This document shows, piece after piece, positions 15,960 through 24,147 of a DNA stretch of 33,911 nt. The translations under genes and the position numbers were made by a program. Each line of letters opens with the position of its first letter. Position 1 is the stretch's first letter. The stretch is from an uncultured Collinsella sp. (lineage in GTDB: Bacteria > Actinomycetota > Coriobacteriia > Coriobacteriales > Coriobacteriaceae), in NCBI GenBank assembly GCA_900752015.1, contig CAADTZ010000014.1:1-33911 (forward strand), given 5' to 3'. The notes below the pieces were generated by a model that had not been told where the DNA came from, did no database searches, and saw only the letters and a list, made by a program, of their open reading frames with translations.

Positions 15960-16493
15960 ATGTCCCAGCACACCAAACACGGCTGCGACCATATCTTCTT
16001 TATCGGCTTTTTGGGCGCGGGCAAATCGACGCTCGCGCGCAACGTCGGCACTATGTTCAAGCGGCGTTTTATCGATACCGACCGACTGGTCGTGCGCCGT
16101 TGCGGTAAGTCGGTAACCGAGATTTTTGAGACCGAGGGCGAGGATCGTTTTCGTGAGCTCGAGACCTCGGCGCTCCGTTCGCTCCAAAGCGAGCGCAGCC
16201 TGTTGGTTTCGTGCGGGGGCGGTATCGTCGAGACGCCGGTGAATATTGAGCTGATGCACGAAATGGGTACGTGCGTGTACCTCGAGGGCGACTTCGAGGA
16301 TTCGATTCGCCAGATTCGTCGGTCCGACACGCGCCCCGATTTCCGTTCGCCCGAGCATGCTGCGCGCCTGTTTGAGCATCGCCGTCCGCTGTATCGCCAG
16401 GCTGCCGACCTTACCCTTGATATTCGCAACAAGTCCTTCGAGGACGTTTCCTACCTTTGTGCCGAGATGCTTTTGGAGCGTGGGCTGCTATGA
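15960..16493 (+). CDS. aroK: Shikimate kinase
   Basis: Phosphorylates shikimate to shikimate-3-phosphate with ATP in aromatic amino acid synthesis. It has P-loop FIGFLGAGKST, shikimate-binding IDTD, the FRELE arginine segment, the SCGGGIV glycine motif and a lid region with RPLYRQAADLTLD. Length 177 is normal and all key residues are intact. It begins 8 nt after yqeG and its stop overlaps the start of the aroB-like gene (ATGA), so the two are translationally coupled. This contrasts with the damaged active site of its partner. Confidence 0.94.
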   Translation: MSQHTKHGCDHIFFIGFLGAGKSTLARNVGTMFKRRFIDTDRLVVRRCGKSVTEIFETEGEDRFRELETSALRSLQSERSLLVSCGGGIVETPVNIELMHEMGTCVYLEGDFEDSIRQIRRSDTRPDFRSPEHAARLFEHRRPLYRQAADLTLDIRNKSFEDVSYLCAEMLLERGLL

Positions 16494-17599
16494 TTCGCCG
16501 TCAACTGATCAATTTCCAAAACCGCAGCGTCGATGTCCGTGTCGGATTGGGTGCGTTCGATGAACTGTCGCGTATGTTTGCCTCGGCCGTGGGCAAGCCT
16601 AAGCGCGCGATGGTCGTTTGGAACACCGCCACATCCGAGCGTTTTGGTGAGGTCGTCGAGCATGCGCTGGTCGACGCCGGTTTTGCCGTGTCGCCGCTAG
16701 TCCTCGAGGTTTCGCCTGCTGGTGCCACGCTGGCCGATGCTGATGCTATCTTTGGCGCCCTGTCTGCCAACGGCGTTACCTGCGACGATCTGGTTGTCGC
16801 CGTTGGCGATGCCGCAACCTGCTCGGTTGTTAGCTGGTGCGCCAACCAGTGGTGCGGCCGAACCGAGTGCGCGCTGTTGCCGACGACCTTCGACGCCATG
16901 CTCACGGTCGCGACGACCATGAAGCCGCTCGTCGCCTCGTCGGCCAATGCGCTTCCCGCTATCGCGTTCCGTCCCGAACCGGGCTTGGTCGTGTGTGACC
17001 TCGACCTTGTTCGTGAGGCGGATCCCGAGGACCTCAAGCTCGGCTTTGTGGTGCTTGTTGGCACCATGCTTTCGAGCAGTAAGTCCCGCTGGAATCAGTT
17101 TACTGAGACCGTCCCCGAGATTCTCGCGGGCGAGGAGGTCGCGCTCGTTAATGCCGTTCAATGGTCTCAGACTGCCCGTAAGGACGTACTGATGGCCACG
17201 AACCCGAGCGCTCGCCATGCGCTCGATTTTGGCAAGACGGGGGAGCGTACCTTGCGCGCCTGCTTGGGCGATGCCGCTTCGCAGGTCCCTGCCTATCAGC
17301 TGTTATCCGAGGGCATGCGCTTTGAGGCGCGCCTAGCACATGATGCCTGCGACTTTGATATCGATTACGTCTTTGAGGTCGATGACTGCCTGGAGGACTT
17401 TGGCATCGAGGAACTTGCCTTCGACCTGGAGCCCACCGCGTTTATCGAGGAGTTCCGCAGGCAGCAGTTCGCTCGCTCGAACCGCAGTATGTTGCCGCTG
17501 CCCGCGGCACTCGGCGCCATTCGTTTAACGAGCGTTGAGGACGAGGTTCTTGAGCGCCATGCTCACGCCTACTTGGCTTCTCGCAAAGAACTTCTCTAA
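16490..17599 (+). CDS. aroB: 3-dehydroquinate synthase homologue with degenerate active site
   Basis: It aligns along its whole 369 residues with AroB, which makes 3-dehydroquinate from DAHP using NAD and a metal ion, but signature residues are gone. GGGVVGD is VAVGDAATC (103-111). The VDSSVGGKT segment reads FDAMLTVATTMKP (134-146). The GLAEVIKYG Glu ligand region is LGFVVLVGTML (184-194). The NLGHTFGHAIE region is DFGKTGERTLR (246-256), and LHGEAV is LSEGMRFEA (272-280). Thus none of the three metal ligands (Glu, His, His) is recognisable. Fold elements such as PTT at 131-133 and VVCDLDLV at 167-174 persist. No frameshift is seen, so it is maintained as a protein. The ATG overlaps aroK. It is probably a pseudoenzyme or has another activity; the symbol indicates homology only. 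Confidence 0.75.
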   Translation: MIRRQLINFQNRSVDVRVGLGAFDELSRMFASAVGKPKRAMVVWNTATSERFGEVVEHALVDAGFAVSPLVLEVSPAGATLADADAIFGALSANGVTCDDLVVAVGDAATCSVVSWCANQWCGRTECALLPTTFDAMLTVATTMKPLVASSANALPAIAFRPEPGLVVCDLDLVREADPEDLKLGFVVLVGTMLSSSKSRWNQFTETVPEILAGEEVALVNAVQWSQTARKDVLMATNPSARHALDFGKTGERTLRACLGDAASQVPAYQLLSEGMRFEARLAHDACDFDIDYVFEVDDCLEDFGIEELAFDLEPTAFIEEFRRQQFARSNRSMLPLPAALGAIRLTSVEDEVLERHAHAYLASRKELL

Positions 17600-17605
17600 G
17601 ATTTA

Positions 17606-17631
17606 TTGACATCCATCGTCTTTCGTATCAT
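17606..17631 (+). promoter_or_regulatory. Possible promoter upstream of the M24 peptidase leader
   Basis: A perfect TTGACA (17606-17611) is followed by TATCAT (17626-17631), but the spacer is only 14 bp, which is suboptimal. It lies directly after the aroB-like stop and upstream of the structured leader. Confidence 0.35.
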
Positions 17632-17636
17632 GTTGA

Positions 17637-17699
17637 GGGACGGGTTTCCAATCGATTGCGGATCGCATGCGATTCCGTCGTTCGGTTAAGACCCGTCCC
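17637..17699 (+). promoter_or_regulatory. Structured leader with possible three-way junction
   Basis: A perfect 9-bp outer stem (gggacgggt 17637-17645 with acccgtccc 17691-17699) encloses a hairpin at 17650-17674 (aatcg/cgatt plus tgcg/cgca, two mismatches between) and a small ccg/cgg hairpin at 17675-17685. Only a broken T-run (gtcttta) follows. It is either an unusual terminator of the aroB unit or a cis-regulatory RNA in the 5' leader of the peptidase gene. Confidence 0.5.
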
Positions 17700-17731
17700 G
17701 TCTTTATAGAGACAATAAGAAAGGAATCTGC

Positions 17732-18862
17732 ATGTCTGAGTTTGCTGCCGGTCCTGCCGGTCGTATTGAACGTGTCCGTGCCCTGATGGTCGAGCGCGGC
17801 TACGACGCTATCGTGGTACGCGACGAGGCCAATCTTCGTTGGCTCACGGGCGTGAAGGGCGTCTTCGACTACACCTTCGAGTTCCCGCACGCGGCGTTTA
17901 TTACGGCTGACCAGTGCCTGTTCCATACCGACTCGCGCTACCTCAACAGCTTTGAGGAGAACACGCCCGCCGGCAGCCCCTGGGTCTACGACATGGATGA
18001 GGGCACCATCCCCGGTTGGGTCGCCGGCAAGATTGCGGCCAACAAGTGCCGCGTCTGCGCTGTCGAGGACGATATGCAGATTAATTTCTATCAGGGCATT
18101 CAGCGCGGCCTGGAGGACCGCTCCGTCGCCTGCATGCTGCCGCTGATGCACGACGACATCCGCAAGATGCGCGCCATCAAGGATGCCGAGGAGATCGAGC
18201 TCATGCGCCATGCACAGTCGATCACCGACGCCGCCTTCCAGCACATGCTCGGCTTTATTAAGCCTGGTATGACCGAGAAGCAGGTTCGCAACGAGCTCGA
18301 GAACTTTATGTTCGCCAACGGCGCCGATAGCCTTGCCTTTGGCTCCATCGTGGCGAGCGGCCCCAACACCGCCAACCCGCATGCCGTGCCGAGCGACCGT
18401 GTCATCGAGAAGGGCGACTTTGTCCTCATGGATTACGGCGCGGGCTACTGCGATTATCGCTCCGACATGACACGCACTGTCGTGATGGGCGAGCCTACCC
18501 AGGAGCAGCTCGACCTGTACGCGCTCGTGCGCCGTACGCACGAGGAGTGCGTCGCTGCCATCCATCCGGGCGTCGAGGGCAACGACATTTTCAAGCTTTC
18601 CAAGAAGATTATCGGCGATGCCGGCTATGGCGATTATTACAACCATGGTCTGGGTCACGGCGTGGGCATCGACATCCATGAGCTGCCCAACTTCAACCGC
18701 AGCAAGAACACCATCGAGGTCGGCTCGGTTGTCACCATGGAGCCCGGCGTCTACCTGCCCGGTGTGGGCGGCGTGCGCCTGGAGGACTACGGCGTCGTCA
18801 CCGAGAACGGATATGAGCCCTTCACCAAGACCCCGCACGACCTGCACGTCATCGATTGCTAG
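17732..18862 (+). CDS. pepQ: M24-family metallopeptidase (Xaa-Pro aminopeptidase/dipeptidase)
   Basis: Cytoplasmic dinuclear-metal peptidase acting on Xaa-Pro bonds. An N-terminal creatinase-like domain (about 10-140) precedes the pita-bread domain. The five metal ligands are in place: D234, D245, H309 (in GHGVGID), E337 (in MEPGVY) and E351. Length 376 is typical of the PepQ/YqhT group. AAAGGA lies 7 nt before the ATG. It sits immediately upstream of efp as in Bacillus (yqhT-efp) and other Gram-positives, but here an efficient terminator separates them. Whether it acts on dipeptides or longer peptides cannot be decided from sequence. Confidence 0.92.
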   Translation: MSEFAAGPAGRIERVRALMVERGYDAIVVRDEANLRWLTGVKGVFDYTFEFPHAAFITADQCLFHTDSRYLNSFEENTPAGSPWVYDMDEGTIPGWVAGKIAANKCRVCAVEDDMQINFYQGIQRGLEDRSVACMLPLMHDDIRKMRAIKDAEEIELMRHAQSITDAAFQHMLGFIKPGMTEKQVRNELENFMFANGADSLAFGSIVASGPNTANPHAVPSDRVIEKGDFVLMDYGAGYCDYRSDMTRTVVMGEPTQEQLDLYALVRRTHEECVAAIHPGVEGNDIFKLSKKIIGDAGYGDYYNHGLGHGVGIDIHELPNFNRSKNTIEVGSVVTMEPGVYLPGVGGVRLEDYGVVTENGYEPFTKTPHDLHVIDC

Positions 18863-18884
18863 CCCATTTCGATAGATTTTTGGG

Positions 18885-18927
18885 GCGGGGCGTCCGGAGC
18901 AATTCGGACGCCCCGCGTTCTCTTTTT
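18885..18927 (+). terminator. Intrinsic terminator after the M24 peptidase gene
   Basis: A perfect 12-bp stem (gcggggcgtccg / cggacgccccgc) with an 8-nt loop is followed by gttctcttttt. Confidence 0.92.
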
Positions 18928-18958
18928 ATGCGCTCGCTGCAGGCGCCGTCAGCAAGTG

Positions 18959-18964
18959 TATAAT
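18959..18964 (+). promoter_or_regulatory. -10 box of the efp operon promoter
   Basis: A perfect TATAAT, preceded directly by TG, about 58 bp before the efp ATG and just after a terminator. No good -35 is visible at the right distance, so it may rely on an extended -10 contact. Confidence 0.45.
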
Positions 18965-19021
18965 TTCGGTCGTATGTAATTTGGACGCTTGTGCGTTCTG
19001 CCCATAACAAGAAAGGTCGCT

Positions 19022-19585
19022 ATGCCTACCATTTCTACCGCCGACTTCAAGAACGGCCTCGGTCTCCGCATCAAGGACAAGGTCTACACCATCGTCGAGT
19101 TCCAGCATGTCAAGCCGGGCAAGGGTGGCGCTTTTGTGCGCTACAAGACCCGCGACATCAAGAGCGGCCGCGTCGTCGAGAACACCTGCAACGCCGGCAC
19201 CAAGTTCGAGAGCGTCATGCTCACCACCCGTGAGTTCCAGTACCTCTACAACGATGGCACCGACTACATCTTCATGGACAACGAGTCCTATGAGCAGGTT
19301 CCCGTTCCCGAGGACATGGTGGGCGAGAACTCCAAGTGGCTGCGCGAGAACGACATATGCCAGCTGCTCTTCGCCGACGATGAGCTCATGGGCGTGACTC
19401 CGCCGATGTTCATCGAGACCACCATCGTCCAGACCGACCCGGGCTTTAAGGGCGACACCGTCCAGGGTTCCACTAAGCCGGCCACGATCGACACCGGCGC
19501 TGTCATCCAGGTCCCCATGTACCTCAACGAGGGCGAGGTCATCAAGGTTGACACCCGCGACGGCAAGTTCGTCTCCCGCGTCTAG
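19022..19585 (+). CDS. efp: Translation elongation factor P
   Basis: Binds between the P and E sites and relieves ribosome stalling at polyproline. KOW-like domain I holds the tip loop KPGKGGAF with K34 at the position that is modified in many bacteria; OB domains II and III follow, ending with the GEVIKVDTRDGKFVSR signature. Length 187 is standard. The ATG at 19022 is preceded by AAGAAAGG; a longer in-frame extension upstream is not homologous to EF-P. The Gly-rich tip (PGKGGAF) resembles actinobacterial and Bacillus forms; no epmA or epmB gene is nearby. It heads the efp-asp23-nusB run. Confidence 0.97.
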   Translation: MPTISTADFKNGLGLRIKDKVYTIVEFQHVKPGKGGAFVRYKTRDIKSGRVVENTCNAGTKFESVMLTTREFQYLYNDGTDYIFMDNESYEQVPVPEDMVGENSKWLRENDICQLLFADDELMGVTPPMFIETTIVQTDPGFKGDTVQGSTKPATIDTGAVIQVPMYLNEGEVIKVDTRDGKFVSRV

Positions 19586-19609
19586 CAACCAAATCTTCTA
19601 GGAGGACTC

Positions 19610-19972
19610 ATGCCCCAGGAAATCAAGATTGACGGCATCGGCATTTCGCCCGATGTTCTGACCGCCATCGTCTCGCGCGCCGTGTCGGATGTCGAGGGCA
19701 TCGCCTCCGTTGGCGTCAAAGACCTTGCCACCAACCTTGTCTCCATGATGCTCTCGTCCAAGGCCCCGGCTTCCGAGCCGGCGGTCGAGGCCGAGGTCGT
19801 CGGCGACAAGCTCGCACTCACCGTGCGTGTCGTGGTGTTCTTTGGCTATCCGTTCAAGAAACTCGCCGAGGCCGTTCGCGCCGCCGTGGTCGCCGCCATC
19901 GATGCCCAGGTGGGCGTCGAGGTCGAACGCGTTGACGTTTGCATCGACGGCCTCGTTTTCCCCAAGGAGTAA
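19610..19972 (+). CDS. Asp23/Gls24 family envelope stress protein (YqhY-like)
   Basis: A 120-residue protein of the Asp23/Gls24 (DUF322) family: IDGIGISPDVLTAIVSRAV at the start, VEGIASV, then a VRVVVFFGYPF strand and a VERVDVCIDGLVF strand. In Bacillus the homologue YqhY sits beside acc genes and nusB; the function is incompletely known (cell-envelope stress or acetyl-CoA carboxylase regulation). AGGAGG precedes the ATG, 24 nt after efp. The nusB ribosome-binding site lies within its last codons. Confidence 0.88.
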   Translation: MPQEIKIDGIGISPDVLTAIVSRAVSDVEGIASVGVKDLATNLVSMMLSSKAPASEPAVEAEVVGDKLALTVRVVVFFGYPFKKLAEAVRAAVVAAIDAQVGVEVERVDVCIDGLVFPKE

Positions 19973-19975
19973 CCT

Positions 19976-20560
19976 TTGAGCCTTAAGGTTTATCGCGGGC
20001 GCACGCTTGCCCGCAGTCAGGCGCTGCAGCTTCTGTTCCAGGCCGAGGCCACGGACAGCCCGCTCGAGCGCGTCCTCGAGGGCGATTTCCTGATCTCGAA
20101 GGGTCCCCTCGACCCCTATGCGCTGGAGCTTTGCCGCGGTGCCTACGGGCATATCGATCGCATCGACTGTGCCCTGCGCGCCGTCGCCAAGAACTGGGAT
20201 CTTATGCGCATGCCCGGCGCCGACCGCAACCTGCTGCGTATCGCCGTCTACGAGATGCGCTTCCTCACCGACGAAGAGGTCTCGGACGCCATCGTCATCA
20301 ACGAGGCGGTCGAGCTTGCTAAGGCTTATGGTACCGACCAGTCCGCATCGTTTGTCAACGGCGTGCTCGGCAAGATCGCTCGCAGCGAGGAACTGCCGGG
20401 CGAGGACCTGTACCAAGAGCTGCTGGCCGAGGATCGCGCTCGCGAGGAGGCACAGGCTGCCGAGGCAGCCGCCAAGGTTGCGGTTGCCCAGGCTGAGGCT
20501 GGCGTGCTGGCCGAGGATTCGGACGCCGCCGAGGCTGTTGTCGACTCCGTCGAGGAGTAG
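19976..20560 (+). CDS. nusB: Transcription antitermination factor NusB
   Basis: All-helical RNA-binding protein that joins NusE (S10) on boxA in rRNA antitermination. It shows the family opening GRTLARSQALQLLFQAE, a middle RIDCALRAVAKNWDLMRM helix, LLRIAVYEMRFL and the end INEAVELAKAYGTDQSASFVNGVLGKIA. A TTG start is used, 3 nt after the asp23 stop, with AAGGAG at 19964-19969. Residues from about 145 to 194 form an Ala/Glu-rich extension absent from minimal NusB (about 130-140 residues). It is tightly packed with xseB (2-nt gap). Confidence 0.94.
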   Translation: MSLKVYRGRTLARSQALQLLFQAEATDSPLERVLEGDFLISKGPLDPYALELCRGAYGHIDRIDCALRAVAKNWDLMRMPGADRNLLRIAVYEMRFLTDEEVSDAIVINEAVELAKAYGTDQSASFVNGVLGKIARSEELPGEDLYQELLAEDRAREEAQAAEAAAKVAVAQAEAGVLAEDSDAAEAVVDSVEE

Positions 20561-20562
20561 CC

Positions 20563-20802
20563 ATGCCAGAGGGTTCCGTCCGCAACTTCGACGAGATCTC
20601 GGACCGTCTGGATCAGATCATCGCTACCGTTCGCTCCAAGGATACCTCCTTGGAGCGTTCGCTCGATTTGTTTGACGAAGCGATTGAGCTGGGCTCCCGC
20701 GCGGTCGATATGGTCGACAAGTTTGAGTTGACACCGCGTGAGGCCGACAAGCTCGAGCAGGAATACGATGAGGATGCGGCAAACGAATCCCAGGATAGCT
20801 AG
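20563..20802 (+). CDS. xseB: Exodeoxyribonuclease VII small subunit
   Basis: Short helical subunit that binds the XseA C-terminus in the single-strand-specific exonuclease VII. FDEISDRLDQIIATVRSKDTSLERSLDLFDEAIEL matches the XseB family (F-E-x-L-x-x-L-E-x-I-V ... L-E-x-S-x-x-L-Y-E-x-G pattern). Length 79 is normal with an acidic tail. It begins 2 nt after nusB, exactly where xseA and often folD would be in Firmicutes operons, so the large subunit gene must be elsewhere if it exists. Confidence 0.9.
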   Translation: MPEGSVRNFDEISDRLDQIIATVRSKDTSLERSLDLFDEAIELGSRAVDMVDKFELTPREADKLEQEYDEDAANESQDS

Positions 20803-20828
20803 GCCGCATCTCCGGATACGAATGGTTG

Positions 20829-21641
20829 ATGGCATTCATGAAACGCGTGCGTCTTGATGACGAACTGATTTCACAGGGCATCTGCGCCGATCGCGCGGAT
20901 GCCCTTCGCACTCTTATGGCCGGCTTGGTCTCGAGTGGCGGTGAGCGCTTGACTTCGCCGGGGCTTAAGGTGATCCCGGGGCTGCCGCTGCACGTGAAGG
21001 GGCGCATTCCCTATGTTGGCCGTGGCGGTCTTAAGCTCGAAGGCGCGCTTGATGCGTTTGGCATCAATCCGACGGGCCTTGCCTGTCTGGATGTGGGCTG
21101 CTCTACCGGCGGTTTTACCGATTGCCTGCTCAAGCGCGGAGCTGCGACCGTTGTCTCGGTGGACGTGGGTCGCGCCCAGTTCGATTGGTCGTTGCGTCAG
21201 GACGATCGCGTGACGCTGCATGAGCGCACAAACGTGACGCAGCTGCCTGAGCTTGGCTATGCCGGCGTCATCGACCTGGCTGTGTGTGATGTCTCGTTTA
21301 CCAGCATCGCGAACATTATCGATGCGGTACTGGCGTGCCTGGCTCCTACGGGTGCATTCTGCACGCTTGTAAAGCCGCAGTTTGAGGCTCCGGCGGCGCT
21401 GGTGGGCGAGGGCGGCATTGTGACCGATCCCGCCGTGCGCCGCGATACACTCGTGGCTGCGGTTGAACTCTTTGCTGCCAAGGGGCTGTTCCCGGTCGAT
21501 GTGTGCGTGTCACCCATTCATGGTGCCAAGGGCAACGTTGAGTTTTTCCTGTACGGTACGAGATTTGACCCCGGCGACCGCTCGCAAGACGAGCTGCAAT
21601 CCCAGGTATCGGTTTTGAGCGAGAAAGCTGCAACGCTATGA
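20829..21641 (+). CDS. tlyA: TlyA-family rRNA 2'-O-methyltransferase (hemolysin A family)
   Basis: An S4 RNA-binding domain (first 60 residues, RLDDELISQGICADRADALRTLM) is fused to an FtsJ-type SAM methyltransferase domain with DVGCSTGGFTDCLLKRGA as the SAM-binding motif and LVKPQFEA as a later catalytic-region motif. Mycobacterial TlyA 2'-O-methylates 16S and 23S rRNA and determines capreomycin sensitivity; shorter TlyA forms modify only 23S. Start choice is uncertain: the ATG at 20829 or 20838 or the TTG at 20826, none with a strong ribosome-binding site. The stop overlaps nadK (ATGA). The gene order tlyA-nadK-recN is widely conserved. Confidence 0.92.
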   Translation: MAFMKRVRLDDELISQGICADRADALRTLMAGLVSSGGERLTSPGLKVIPGLPLHVKGRIPYVGRGGLKLEGALDAFGINPTGLACLDVGCSTGGFTDCLLKRGAATVVSVDVGRAQFDWSLRQDDRVTLHERTNVTQLPELGYAGVIDLAVCDVSFTSIANIIDAVLACLAPTGAFCTLVKPQFEAPAALVGEGGIVTDPAVRRDTLVAAVELFAAKGLFPVDVCVSPIHGAKGNVEFFLYGTRFDPGDRSQDELQSQVSVLSEKAATL

Positions 21642-22498
21642 AGGTCTTTCTGGTTCCCAATTATTACAAGCAAGAGGCGGTCGAGAGCGGCCTGATGCTC
21701 GAGCTTTGGCTGACGCGCCAGGGCTATGAGGTGGCATGGGCTGCCGACCAGCGATCCAAGATTCAGAGCACGCCTGATATTGACGGCTCCGATCTGGTCA
21801 TTACGCTCGGCGGCGACGGTACGTTGCTGCGCGCTGCCCGCATCCTCAACCATCGCGAGATTCCTATCCTCGGTCTTTCATATGGTCACCTGGGTTTTTT
21901 AACTGCTGCGAGTCCCGAGGAGCGCGACATTCTGCAAGTCGTGAGCGACGCCCTGTCCGGCGAGCTGCATGTGAGCCGTCGCGCTACCATCGCCGCGGAT
22001 ATCGTGTCCGTGCGCGAAGACGGTACGAAGGATGTCGTGCGCACCTTCGCCCTCAACGACATGGCGCTTACCCGCGGTCCGTTGTCCGATATGGTCGAGT
22101 TCGACATCACGGTGTCCGGTCACCATATCGACCGACTGCGTGGCGACGGCGTGGTCGTGTCCACGGCGACTGGTTCTACGGGTTACGCGCTCAGCGCCGG
22201 TGGCCCCATCGTGAGCCCCGACTATACGGGCATGGTCTGCGTACCCATTGCGCCGCACACCATTCAGGCCCGTGCCTTCTTGACTTCGCCGAGTGATGTC
22301 GTCGAAATCTTTATGTCCGATGATCGCCCGAGCGTTCCGGCGATCGCTATCGATGGACAGTTTATTACCTGCGACGGCACGGTCGAGAGCGTGGCCGTGC
22401 GCCGAGGCCCCGGCGATGTGCTGCTGCTCGACTACGGCCCCGAGAGTTTTTACAACTCGGTGAGCCGCGTATTCTACGGAGTGCGTCATGATCGATGA
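21638..22498 (+). CDS. nadK: NAD kinase
   Basis: Phosphorylates NAD to NADP with ATP or polyphosphate. The GGDGTLLRAAR motif (58-68) contains the catalytic Asp, NDMALTRG holds the NE/D segment, and TGSTGYALSAGGPIVSP is the second glycine-rich signature. Length 286 is normal. It starts inside the tlyA stop and ends with an 11-nt overlap with recN, so the three genes are translationally coupled. Confidence 0.96.
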   Translation: MKVFLVPNYYKQEAVESGLMLELWLTRQGYEVAWAADQRSKIQSTPDIDGSDLVITLGGDGTLLRAARILNHREIPILGLSYGHLGFLTAASPEERDILQVVSDALSGELHVSRRATIAADIVSVREDGTKDVVRTFALNDMALTRGPLSDMVEFDITVSGHHIDRLRGDGVVVSTATGSTGYALSAGGPIVSPDYTGMVCVPIAPHTIQARAFLTSPSDVVEIFMSDDRPSVPAIAIDGQFITCDGTVESVAVRRGPGDVLLLDYGPESFYNSVSRVFYGVRHDR

Positions 22499-24116
22499 GC
22501 TGCAGGTTTCCAACATCGCACTCATTCGCGAGGCGACGTTGGTTCCGAGCGCGGGCCTAACGGTTCTGACTGGAGAAACCGGCGCCGGTAAGACCGCGCT
22601 GCTCTCGGCCCTCAAGCTTATTTTGGGCGAGCGTGCGGATTCGTCGACGGTGCGCGAGGGCGAGGCGCTGGCGAGCGTCGAGGCACGCCTGTTTGACGGC
22701 CCGCACGACACGGAGGGCTTCACGGTTCAGCGCAGCCTTTCTGCCGAGGGCCGCAGCCGCGTGAAGATTGACGGCCGCATCGCCAGTGTGCGCGAGCTTT
22801 CGGAGCGCGTTGGCGTGATGATGGATCTGTGCGGACAGCATGAGCATCAGCGCTTGCTCGACCCGGCGCACCATGTTGCCATGGTTGATGCCTGGGCTGG
22901 GCGCCCGGCACTCGAGGCGCTCGAGCACTACCGTGCTTGCTTTAAAGCCTCGCGCGCGGCTGCCAAGGAGGTCCGTCGCGTCGAGGAGGCCTCGCGTGCG
23001 CAGGGGAGTCGCGTCGAGGAGGCGCGCTTCGCCCTGGAACGCATTGCTGAGGTCGAGCCCAGGCCGGGCGAGTATGAGGAACTCGAGGAACTGCTGCCGC
23101 GCTCCGAACATGCCGAGGTACTGGTTGCCACGGCTAACGATGCCCATGCATCGCTTGCCGCCGAAGGGGGAGCGCTCGATGCCGTGAACAGCGCCGTGGC
23201 AGAGCTTTCCCGTATGGCTACCGTCGATCGCAAACTGGGTGACATTGCCGATGCGCTTTCGGATGCCTGCATCTCCCTTGAGGATTGCGCGAACGAGCTT
23301 CGTTCCTATCGCGATGGCGTCGCCTTCGACCCGCGCGAGCTCGCTCGCATGCGCGAGCGGTATTCCGACCTCAAGGGCCTGCTGCGTCAGTGGGGTCCGA
23401 CCATGGACGATGTTTTTGCCATGCGTGATCGCTCGCAAGAGCTGCTTTCGCTGGTTGATAATGGCGATGAACAGATCAAAATGGCGCGTGAAGCGCTTGG
23501 CGCGGCGGAGCACGAACTGTTTGCTGCCGCCAAGGCGCTTAAGCGCGCTCGCAATACGGCGGCCCCGCGCTTCTGTCACGAGGTTGGCCGCCAGATGGCT
23601 CGCCTGGAGATGGGTAGTGCCGAGCTCGTCTGGGAGTCGCGCGATCTTCCCCGTGCTGAGTGGACGCCGGTTGGTCCTTCGAGTTACGAGCTGCTATACC
23701 GCAGCGGTGCCGGCTTGACGCCACGCCCCCTGCGCCGCATTGCGTCGGGCGGCGAGCTCAGCCGCGTCATGCTGGCAAGCAAGGTTGTCCTCGGTAACGC
23801 GGACGGTGTCGATACGCTGGTGTTTGACGAGGTCGATGCTGGTGTCGGTGGCTCCACGGCGCGTGCGCTCGCGGGCGTGCTGGCAGATCTCGCCGCTACG
23901 CATCAGGTGATTGTCGTAACCCACTTGGCGCAGGTCGCCGTCATGGCCGACAAGCATTATGTTGTCAGTAAGGAACCGGGCGATGTTCCCCAGACGCATT
24001 TGGACGAGGTAACCGGCGAAGCGCGTACCGCCGAGATCGCCCGCATGTTGAGCGGCGATCAGTCCGAGGCAAGCCTGGCGCACGCCAAACAGATGCTTGC
24101 GGAGGCGCGTGCCTAG
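22488..24116 (+). CDS. recN: DNA repair protein RecN
   Basis: SMC-like ATPase acting early in double-strand-break repair. Walker A GETGAGKT at 29-36, the RecN-specific CGQHEHQRLLDP segment, a coiled-coil middle (about 150-370), the ABC signature RIASGGELSRVMLA, Walker B TLVFDEVDAGVGG and a final ATHQVIVVTHLAQVAVMAD. The 542 residues match the family. It overlaps nadK by 11 nt and ends the efp-recN run. Transcription probably stops at the hairpin at 24214. No LexA-type box was recognised near it, as expected for an internal operon gene. Confidence 0.96.
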   Translation: MIDELQVSNIALIREATLVPSAGLTVLTGETGAGKTALLSALKLILGERADSSTVREGEALASVEARLFDGPHDTEGFTVQRSLSAEGRSRVKIDGRIASVRELSERVGVMMDLCGQHEHQRLLDPAHHVAMVDAWAGRPALEALEHYRACFKASRAAAKEVRRVEEASRAQGSRVEEARFALERIAEVEPRPGEYEELEELLPRSEHAEVLVATANDAHASLAAEGGALDAVNSAVAELSRMATVDRKLGDIADALSDACISLEDCANELRSYRDGVAFDPRELARMRERYSDLKGLLRQWGPTMDDVFAMRDRSQELLSLVDNGDEQIKMAREALGAAEHELFAAAKALKRARNTAAPRFCHEVGRQMARLEMGSAELVWESRDLPRAEWTPVGPSSYELLYRSGAGLTPRPLRRIASGGELSRVMLASKVVLGNADGVDTLVFDEVDAGVGGSTARALAGVLADLAATHQVIVVTHLAQVAVMADKHYVVSKEPGDVPQTHLDEVTGEARTAEIARMLSGDQSEASLAHAKQMLAEARA

Positions 24117-24147
24117 GCCGAGCCGCCACATGTATGTCCAATCCGGC

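Noticed and set aside
19022..24116. Horizontal transfer or genomic island in the efp-recN run
   Set aside because: Codon use and overlaps are uniform, and the order resembles other Gram-positives; no tRNA, integrase or composition break.
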